8,213 bases of DNA from Candidatus Krumholzibacteriia bacterium. Its GTDB lineage: Bacteria > Krumholzibacteriota > Krumholzibacteriia > LZORAL124-64-63. The notes beneath the pieces are model-generated. The model had not been told where the DNA came from. It worked only from the letters and a program-made list of their open reading frames with translations, and ran no database searches. The translations under genes and the position numbers were made by a program. Location: the NCBI GenBank assembly GCA_030643455.1, contig DAOWLV010000115.1:1-8213 (forward strand), written 5' to 3'. Shown here piece after piece: positions 1 through 5,088 of the stretch; position 1 is the first letter of the stretch, and each line of letters starts with the position of its first letter.

Positions 1-98
1 GCAACCTGTTCGGGTGCGGCCCAGGCAGGGTGCCCCATCGCCAGCCCCACGCCCCAAAGGGCCGCGGCGGTCATCATCCTGGTGAACTTGCCTCTCAT
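1..98 (-). CDS. N-terminus of an exported protein, cut by window edge
   Basis: Starting at the ATG at 98, 32 codons are visible before the window ends. They read as a signal peptide: basic MRGKFTR, a hydrophobic stretch 'AAALWGVGLAMG', then 'HPAWA' with an Ala-x-Ala cleavage site, followed by 'APEQV'. A GGAGG site sits upstream. The gene continues the same-strand run 37 bases after the barrel gene and is probably part of the same transcript. Nothing can be said about its function; it is one more exported product in this cluster. Confidence 0.68.
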   Translation of the reverse strand, partial: MRGKFTRMMTAAALWGVGLAMGHPAWAAPEQV

Positions 99-106
99 CT
101 CTTTCC

Positions 107-111
107 CCTCC
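107..111 (-). promoter_or_regulatory. Ribosome binding site of the truncated last gene
   Basis: GGAGG on the minus strand, eight bases before the ATG at 98, in the 37-base gap after the barrel gene. It supports a real gene start here although only 32 codons are in the window. Confidence 0.65.
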
Positions 112-113
112 AC

Positions 114-126
114 CGGGCCGGGCCCG
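114..126 (-). repeat. Short GC-only inverted repeat between genes
   Basis: CGGGC and GCCCG form a five-base stem with a three-base loop, just after the stop of the barrel gene and two bases before the Shine-Dalgarno site of the last gene. No T-run follows, so it is not a standard terminator. It might tune access to the ribosome binding site or processing of the mRNA, or be chance in GC-rich DNA. Confidence 0.3.
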
Positions 127-135
127 AATAAGACG

Positions 136-831
136 TCACCCCATATCCAGAACCCAGGAGACCTGCAACCGGAGGCTCCAGTTGACGAATTGTTGGCGTT
201 CGGAAACGATTTCACTGCCTCGCCGGTGGTTCGTATCCAGGCTGAAAGTGGTGCGTTCGGCCACCACCGCGGCGGTCATCCGGCGTCCGAAATCCCGTTT
301 GATCTCCAGGCCCAGGCCCAGGCTTGTTTCGGTGATGGGTTTGTAGTCCACCACGATGTCCTGTCCGGGCAGGCCGGTGTCGATGACGAGCTGATCCGGC
401 GTGTAGGACAGGTTCACCCGCCCGACAAGGGCCGAGCCCCAGAACTGGAAACCCGCCAGCTCGACCAGCCGGAACTGCCCGACCAGGTCCAGCTGGGTCA
501 GACCCACCCGGGGATCGGACTCGGGCGAGTCGAGGCCGGTGCCCTGGGTGGTCGCCCAGCGCGACAAACGCAGCCCCGTGGCGAACCGGCCACGGCCGGC
601 GATCGCCTGCAGGGCATACAGGGCAGTCGGACCGGTTTCCCAGCGATAGTCGGCCAGGCTCTGGTCAGGGCTCAGCGCACCTGCACCCAGGCCGGTGGCC
701 AGCCACCAGTTGGCCGTGTGTGTGGAACCGTGCTCCGACACCGTCCCGCACTCGGCGGGATTTGCGCCGAACATCAGGCTCAGCAGAACCAACCCGAGAG
801 TTACTGACCGCATGATGCGCCGCGGCGTCAT
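136..831 (-). CDS. Predicted outer-membrane beta-barrel protein, second small barrel
   Basis: The product has 231 residues. The signal peptide is 'IMRSVTLGLVLLSLMFGANPA', cleaved near residue 26. The mature part alternates short polar turns with amphipathic strands: 'NWWLATGLGAGAL' (41-53), 'GRFATGLRLSRWA' (81-93), 'LTQLDLVGQFRLV' (111-123), 'GFQFWGSALVGRVNLSY' (127-143), 'SLGLGLEIKRDF' (170-181), 'MTAAVVAERTTFSL' (185-198) and 'NWSLRLQVSWVL' (217-228). That suits a barrel of roughly eight to ten strands. The end is 'SWVLDMG', without a terminal aromatic. I recognise no named family. The gene is coupled by ATGA to the preceding lipoprotein gene, the same arrangement as the two other barrels in the window. 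An adhesin, channel or lipoprotein-holding barrel are all possible. Confidence 0.72.
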   Translation of the reverse strand: MTPRRIMRSVTLGLVLLSLMFGANPAECGTVSEHGSTHTANWWLATGLGAGALSPDQSLADYRWETGPTALYALQAIAGRGRFATGLRLSRWATTQGTGLDSPESDPRVGLTQLDLVGQFRLVELAGFQFWGSALVGRVNLSYTPDQLVIDTGLPGQDIVVDYKPITETSLGLGLEIKRDFGRRMTAAVVAERTTFSLDTNHRRGSEIVSERQQFVNWSLRLQVSWVLDMG

Positions 832-1484
832 TGCGTCCCTCCGGCACCGGGGGTCAAGAGATCGAGAACGAACCCGGTGTACAGGACCTCGTATTCATCC
901 ACGGGCATGGGGGTGACCACTAGCGAGTCGCGGCCGTCCTCCAGTTCAATTTCCTCACCCTCGGCGAGATACAGCACCAGGAACAAACCACGGTAGGCCG
1001 TGGAATCCGGATCGCCGCCGAACATTTCGGACGGCACGACGGCGTCGAAGGAGAAGTCCACCTTCTGCATCAGGTGATCGAATCCGGTCACGGCCTTGGT
1101 GCCGCGGCCCGCGGTGACCGAATTGTTCAGGACCTGCTCCACCTGGTGGGCGGTATGCAGCGTCTGGTCATCCGGGTCCAGAACCATGTTCGCGGGGCCC
1201 AGGTTGTCGCTGAAACGCACCTCGGCCACCAGAAAGCCGGTCCGGATGGCCCGGTACGTGATCTGTCCGCTGACCGCCACGGTCAGGGGCTGATCAGGGT
1301 CGAGGTCTTCACCGGGTACCGGGTCGGTGGACAGGAACTCCACCAGGGTCCAGCGCTCGTCGATCTCGGGTTCGTCAAGGCAACCGGACACCGCCAGCAA
1401 ACCCAGCAGTGCGAGCAGCGCGAAACAAGGACCCAGCAGAACCTGGAGCCCGTTTCCGGGAATTGATTTCCGGGTCTTCACCAT
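828..1484 (-). CDS. Unrecognised lipoprotein, partner of following barrel
   Basis: The product has 218 residues. The N-terminus is basic, then hydrophobic, ending in LAVSGC with Cys35 as the predicted lipid-modified residue; the next residue is Leu, so there is no Asp at +2. The mature part is acidic ('LDEPEIDERW', 'GEDLDPDQPLTVAVSG', 'LAEGEEIELEDGRDS') and rich in predicted beta strands. I recognise no family, and no heme, metal or catalytic motif is evident. Start choice: the ATG at 1484 has an AGGAG only three bases away, whereas the next codon, GTG at 1481, is spaced six bases from it and could be the true start, changing only one residue. The AGGAG overlaps the stop of the NHL gene. The stop at 830-828 overlaps the start of the downstream barrel as ATGA, which suggests paired production. 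Confidence 0.78.
   Translation of the reverse strand: MVKTRKSIPGNGLQVLLGPCFALLALLGLLAVSGCLDEPEIDERWTLVEFLSTDPVPGEDLDPDQPLTVAVSGQITYRAIRTGFLVAEVRFSDNLGPANMVLDPDDQTLHTAHQVEQVLNNSVTAGRGTKAVTGFDHLMQKVDFSFDAVVPSEMFGGDPDSTAYRGLFLVLYLAEGEEIELEDGRDSLVVTPMPVDEYEVLYTGFVLDLLTPGAGGTQ
837..842 (-). promoter_or_regulatory. Ribosome binding site of the 231-residue barrel gene
   Basis: GGAGGG on the minus strand lies five bases before the ATG at 831, inside the last codons of the upstream lipoprotein gene. It supports the ATGA-overlapping start over the internal Met7 at 813. Confidence 0.65.
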
Positions 1485-1490
1485 GCACTC

Positions 1491-3131
1491 CTACTTCAAG
1501 AGAACCATCTTGCCGGTGGACTTTTCCTGACCCAGGACCAGGCGGTACAGGTAGATACCGGAACCCACCTGGCCTCCGTGGTCGTTGAGACCGTCCCACA
1601 CGACCTCGTGGATACCGGGGGCAATGGAGCCGCGGTCCAGCTCGCGCACCAGGAGGCCACGGGCGTCGTACACCCGCAGGCTGTAACCGTCCGTGGCTCC
1701 GGCGGGAACCGCGAACTTGATGGTGGTCGAAGGATTGAAGGGGTTCGGGAAGTTGCCCAGCACCGCCAGACGCGTCGGCAGATCCGGGTCACCCGCACGA
1801 GCCAGTTCCACGTTCATCTTCACTTCGGAAACACGTGTGGCGTCATAGGTGGATACGGCGCGCAGGGTGAGCAGGTATTCGCCCGCGTCCCATCCGGCCG
1901 GATCGTCCGCGGCCTGCAAGGCCACACGAAGGGCGCCGGCTGCATGTTGTCCCGCGCGGTGGATATGAACCACCTCGCCGGTTTCGGGGTCGCTCAACTC
2001 TGCGGTCAAGTCCGCGTGGTCGGTGAGGAAAAGGTCCACCGATGCGACACCACCACCGGCCAGGACGGCGTTCTTGATCTCCACGCCCAGTCCCATCATC
2101 CGCAATCCGCTACCCGAGTCCCATTCCTCGACCAGGATGCCGTGGCCCTGGCCGGTCCGTTGCCGCGTACCGCTGCGGTGATCGGTCATCGTCACGCTCG
2201 GCACATGGAAACCCCGGGGCCGGTTGGTCACCGACAGGGCGCCGGCGACAGCCTTCAACCCCGCGGTGTACTTGACCAGGCCGCCTTCGGGGCTGGCGGC
2301 GTAAACGTTGCCCCAATGATCGGTGGTCAGGGAGGTCACCACGCCCAGGTCGTGAGGCAGGTCGCCGGCCCACTCCAGGTTGTTTTCCCGGTCGACCAGG
2401 TGAACCAGCCGCCCATTGTGGGCGTCGGCCACGAAAACATCCGTCGTGTGGGATCCTTCGGTTCTTCCTGCGGTCACAGCCAGAGGACCGGCAAACTCCC
2501 CGATGGCGCTGCCGAGGCTGCCAACCGTTGCCGTCAGGGTAGCCCGGTCCTCTGACAGACTGTAGCGCCTGACCTCGTTGCGCCCGGTGTTGGCCACGTA
2601 CAGGGCATCGTCCCCCTCGACGAAGGGGGTGCCCCCGTCACTGAAGGCCACGTCGTGGGGCTGGTGCAGGCCGTCGATGGCAAACAAGGGCTCCAGGGTG
2701 ATGCTCTCGAATTCGGTCACCGTCTGGAAAACGAGGACCCGGTTGTTGTCCGTATCGGCGACGTAGACGCGCCCCTGGTCGTCGGTGGCCATGCCGCGCG
2801 GCCTGTTCAGCGGGCCGAAGCTGCTGCCGTGGCCGTCGAAGGCCTGCAGGCCGCGGTCCATTTCACCGAAAACGAGGCGGTTCCAGGCGGGATCGCTGAC
2901 CACCTGGAAATACCGGGACTCGAGGTACGGGAAATGATCGTAGATGTCGACGTTGCCGACGATCACCGTGGCGTAGGGAGCCTCGAAAAGGTCCCGGTCG
3001 ACAGTCTGGTTGGCGACCTGACGGGTCAGGACATCGACCTGGCTGTCGGGCAGGTAGGGCATCGGATTGAACGTGCCGGCCGTGGCCGCGCCCGCCATCA
3101 TCAAGGTGACTATCAATGTAAACCGGTTCAT
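1491..3131 (-). CDS. Secreted NHL-repeat protein with FlgD-Ig-like C-terminal domain
   Basis: The product has 546 residues. The signal peptide MNRFTLIVTLMMAGAATA is cleaved near residue 18. Four NHL-type propeller blades are visible: 'NRPRGMATDDQGRVYVADTD' (about 109-128), 'QPHDVAF' to 'DALYVANTGRNEVRRYS' (157-191), 'TTDVFVADAHNGRLVHL' (229-245) and 'TSLTTDHWGNVYAAS' (266-280). Residues about 345-445 look like a beta-sandwich ('ASVDLFLTDHADLTAELSDP'). The C-terminal 89 residues (458-546) start 'LGNFPNPFNPSTTIKF', continue 'LRVYDARGLLVREL', 'HEVVWDGLNDHG' and 'GSGIYLYRLVLG', and end 'GKMVLLK'. This is the FlgD-Ig-like domain that resembles type IX secretion sorting domains of FCB bacteria. It is predicted to be surface-exposed or secreted. 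The propeller probably binds a partner or ligand; NHL domains are generally binding scaffolds, though some are enzymes. The gene sits 24 bases after the DUF3570 gene and six bases before the next lipoprotein gene. Confidence 0.88.
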   Translation of the reverse strand: MNRFTLIVTLMMAGAATAGTFNPMPYLPDSQVDVLTRQVANQTVDRDLFEAPYATVIVGNVDIYDHFPYLESRYFQVVSDPAWNRLVFGEMDRGLQAFDGHGSSFGPLNRPRGMATDDQGRVYVADTDNNRVLVFQTVTEFESITLEPLFAIDGLHQPHDVAFSDGGTPFVEGDDALYVANTGRNEVRRYSLSEDRATLTATVGSLGSAIGEFAGPLAVTAGRTEGSHTTDVFVADAHNGRLVHLVDRENNLEWAGDLPHDLGVVTSLTTDHWGNVYAASPEGGLVKYTAGLKAVAGALSVTNRPRGFHVPSVTMTDHRSGTRQRTGQGHGILVEEWDSGSGLRMMGLGVEIKNAVLAGGGVASVDLFLTDHADLTAELSDPETGEVVHIHRAGQHAAGALRVALQAADDPAGWDAGEYLLTLRAVSTYDATRVSEVKMNVELARAGDPDLPTRLAVLGNFPNPFNPSTTIKFAVPAGATDGYSLRVYDARGLLVRELDRGSIAPGIHEVVWDGLNDHGGQVGSGIYLYRLVLGQEKSTGKMVLLK

Positions 3132-3137
3132 ACCGGG

Positions 3138-3144
3138 CTCCTTT
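3138..3144 (-). promoter_or_regulatory. Ribosome binding site fixing the start of the NHL protein
   Basis: AAAGGAG on the minus strand lies six bases before the ATG at 3131. The alternative in-frame ATG at 3149 has no such site and would place six extra residues (MAKEPG) before the signal peptide. The 3131 start is therefore preferred. Confidence 0.75.
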
Positions 3145-3155
3145 GCCATGGCGGC

Positions 3156-4295
3156 TCAGAACGAGACACTCAAGCTGGTCTCGATGATGTTCGCCGTGAA
3201 ATTGTTGCTGTTGAAATACCGCTCAAGAGTGAAGTTGAGTTCGGTATGCTTGAGCCAGTCGATCCCCCCGAACAGGCTCTCGGGATGCCAGGTTAAATGC
3301 CCGCCGAACAGGTGGGCCCCGTATCCTCCCAGCCGGTAGTCGCCGGTCTGGTAGCCATCCACGTTGGTTGTATCCTGGTAGTCGTCCCGGTAGAACCAGG
3401 CCGGGATCTGGGTGTAGTACCGGTAGCGGTAACGGAAGGTCACGGCCCGTGAAATCCGCTGGTTCAATTTGATTCCGAAGGTCTGGGACGAGATGTCCCA
3501 GTCATCCTCGTAGTAGCGGAAATCGGCCTTCAGGCTGGATTCGTTGCCCAGGTACTTGCTGACCTTCACAAAGACGTCCCGCCGGGAGCGGCGGTCCGGA
3601 TGCAGTTCGGGCTGGATGCCGCCGTCGACGTAGACGCTGCGGTAGGGATCGTGCTGTTGGCCGTGAACCCGATTGTATTCCAGGCCCACCCGGAGCACCG
3701 AAGTGGGAGTCATGATCTGGGTGGCCACCAGGTTCCAGTGCATGGTGTTGCGGAAGGCCGAACCCGTGCTGCCGTCGGCCTGGATGGGCGTGATGTTGTC
3801 CCAGCTGTAGCTCGCACCGCCGGAAAGGTTGAAGTTCTCGCCCAGAAAAGCCCGGCTGTAGCCGGCGCCCAGCATCTGGGCGAGGTAGTCGTTTTCGCTC
3901 GAAATGTAATAACTCGCGTTGGCGCCCCTGTAGTTGACCCCACCCTGCAGGGAGTTGCGGATCTTGACGAAATCCTCGAAGGCGTCCTCGTTGTCGATGA
4001 TGGGACGGCTGGCCGAAGTGATGGCATCAATGGCTTCGGGGGTGCCGGGCGCCGCGTCGATGGCCGGAATCACCACCTTGTCGTGAACCCACTGGAAACT
4101 CGTGGTCACCTTGCTCGTGGTTTGCATGGAATAGTCGATGTACTGGGTGTAAACATTCACACCATCCACATCCGAAAACATGTTCAGGGCGTAGGTTGCC
4201 GTCTTGTCCAGAATCGCCGCATACCCCGGCGCCGATCCGGCCAACAGGGCGAACCAGGTCATCGCGACACCAATCAATGCCGTTTCGCGTCTCAT
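3156..4295 (-). CDS. DUF3570 outer-membrane beta-barrel protein
   Basis: The product has 379 residues. A signal peptide (MRRETALIGVAMTWFALLAG, cleavage near GYA|A at 26) is followed by a barrel rich in aromatic alternating strands, ending in 'SLSVSF' with the terminal Phe expected for BamA-assembled barrels. Features fitting DUF3570 are 'ASYYISSENDYLAQ' (127-140), 'TPTSVLRVGLEYNRVHG' then 'DPYRSVYV' (about 196-223), 'HPDRRSRRDVF' (232-242), 'LKADFRYYEDDWDISSQT' (255-272) and repeated 'RYRYRYY' strands. The gene overlaps the DUF4266 gene by ATGA. The nearest good Shine-Dalgarno-like GGAGG is 12 bases upstream, inside the Gly codons of the DUF4266 tail, so its translation probably depends on coupling. 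The family has no established biochemical role. The context suggests a barrel acting with the DUF4266 lipoprotein and the thioredoxin. Confidence 0.88.
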   Translation of the reverse strand: MRRETALIGVAMTWFALLAGSAPGYAAILDKTATYALNMFSDVDGVNVYTQYIDYSMQTTSKVTTSFQWVHDKVVIPAIDAAPGTPEAIDAITSASRPIIDNEDAFEDFVKIRNSLQGGVNYRGANASYYISSENDYLAQMLGAGYSRAFLGENFNLSGGASYSWDNITPIQADGSTGSAFRNTMHWNLVATQIMTPTSVLRVGLEYNRVHGQQHDPYRSVYVDGGIQPELHPDRRSRRDVFVKVSKYLGNESSLKADFRYYEDDWDISSQTFGIKLNQRISRAVTFRYRYRYYTQIPAWFYRDDYQDTTNVDGYQTGDYRLGGYGAHLFGGHLTWHPESLFGGIDWLKHTELNFTLERYFNSNNFTANIIETSLSVSF

Positions 4296-4534
4296 TTACA
4301 GGCGCATCCTCCGCCGGCCCCGCCGACGCCGCCGGTGGATCCCTCGCGGGCCTCGAGCCACTTCAGCTCGTGCATGGCCATGTTGTCCTCATTCGGATTG
4401 GTCATCAGGTGGTCGGCCAGGTGCTCCTTCTGGTAGGGCTTGACAGTGGAACAACCGGAAAGCGCCGTACCGGCAGTCAGCAGGACCGCGGCCAGCAGGA
4501 TGACTCTTGCTGAATTCTTCAGGTCCGTTTTCAT
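4292..4534 (-). CDS. DUF4266 mini-lipoprotein with Gly-rich CxC tail
   Basis: The product has 80 residues. The same frame is open upstream to 4867, but that part lies inside the thioredoxin gene and is a shadow. The ATG at 4534 overlaps the thioredoxin stop as ATGA and starts a lipoprotein signal, 'LLTAGTALSGC', with Cys28 lipidated. The mature part 'STVKPYQKEHLADHLM' followed by 'HELKWLEAREGSTGG' and the C-terminal 'GGAGGGCACK' matches what I recall of DUF4266, whose members usually end in GGGCGCN. Cys77 and Cys79 form the conserved Cys-x-Cys tail. DUF4266 genes are typically found beside DUF3570 genes, as here, where the stop overlaps the DUF3570 start as ATGA. The function is unknown. The tail could bind metal, form a redox-active disulfide, or be a modification or attachment site. 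The gene is easily missed by automatic calling because of its size and the longer overlapping frame. Confidence 0.87.
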   Translation of the reverse strand: MKTDLKNSARVILLAAVLLTAGTALSGCSTVKPYQKEHLADHLMTNPNEDNMAMHELKWLEAREGSTGGVGGAGGGCACK

Positions 4535-5067
4535 GCTTCCGGCCCCTTCTTTTGGTTGGCGAGCAGCACCTGCACCGTCCGGTGCATCTTCTCGAGGTCC
4601 TGTTCGGAACTGCCCACGATCCGCAACACCACCCGGCCATCGCGATCGATGACGTACGAGGTCGGAACGGCCTTCAGATCGAGCTTCTCCGCCAGGCCCT
4701 GCGGTCCATCCACCCAGACGGTCAAACCGAGCTCCGCCTTGTCGGCAAACGCCCACGCGTTGCGGGCCTTGTTGTCGATGGAGACCGCGACTACCCGGGC
4801 GCCCATCTGGCGCCAGTCGGCATCCCAACGGTCCAGAACGGGCAACTCGCGCAGGCACGGGGCGCACCAGCTGGCCCAGAAGTTGACCACCACGACCTCG
4901 CCCAGGTAGTCCTCCAGGCTGACGGCCTGACCGTCCACGTCTTCCATCTGGTGGTCAGACAGGATGGAACCAGCGACAGCCAGTTCGTCGGCCACCGCTC
5001 CGCCCGCGGTCACCGCGACAATCACGGCGGCCACCAACAGGTTCGTGGTCAGGTTTCTGCGGCTCAT
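4531..5067 (-). CDS. TlpA/ResA-like periplasmic thioredoxin
   Basis: The product has 178 residues. An N-terminal signal peptide or anchor (MSRRNLTTNLLVAAVIVAV, possible cleavage near AVA at 24-26) puts the domain outside the cytoplasm. The redox domain has 'VVVVNFWASWCAPC', with the CXXC active site at Cys68-Ala-Pro-Cys71, and the cis-proline segment 'AVPTSYVIDRDG' with Pro135. The fold order and spacing fit the TlpA/ResA/CcmG group of the AhpC/TSA-Redoxin superfamily. Members reduce disulfides, often the apocytochrome CXXCH cysteines or copper-site cysteines. Possible clients here are the heme motifs of the two cytochrome-like lipoproteins or the Cys-x-Cys tail of the DUF4266 protein, whose start overlaps this stop as ATGA. 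That direct coupling favours the DUF4266 partner. The substrate is inferred; the family assignment is firm. Confidence 0.93.
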   Translation of the reverse strand: MSRRNLTTNLLVAAVIVAVTAGGAVADELAVAGSILSDHQMEDVDGQAVSLEDYLGEVVVVNFWASWCAPCLRELPVLDRWDADWRQMGARVVAVSIDNKARNAWAFADKAELGLTVWVDGPQGLAEKLDLKAVPTSYVIDRDGRVVLRIVGSSEQDLEKMHRTVQVLLANQKKGPEA

Positions 5068-5072
5068 GGCTG

Positions 5073-5080
5073 CTCCTTTT
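5073..5080 (-). promoter_or_regulatory. Ribosome binding site of the thioredoxin gene
   Basis: AAAAGGAG on the minus strand, five bases before the ATG at 5067, inside the 21-base gap after the HzsA-related gene. It is one of the strongest ribosome binding sites in the window and suggests the thioredoxin is translated independently of the gene before it. Confidence 0.7.
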
Positions 5081-5088
5081 CTCTTCGG

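Noticed and set aside
114..126. Rho-independent terminator after the 231-residue barrel gene
   Set aside because: The stem is only five base pairs and no T-run follows; a strong ribosome site and a new signal-peptide gene follow at once.
82..807. A 241-codon plus-strand open frame opposite the 231-residue barrel
   Set aside because: It is Gln/Pro/Gly-rich with no signal or domain, and it runs across the start region of another minus-strand gene.
1578..2555. A 325-codon plus-strand open frame opposite the NHL protein gene
   Set aside because: It has the same composition-driven shadow character, no ribosome site and no recognisable domain; the opposite strand encodes clear NHL blades.
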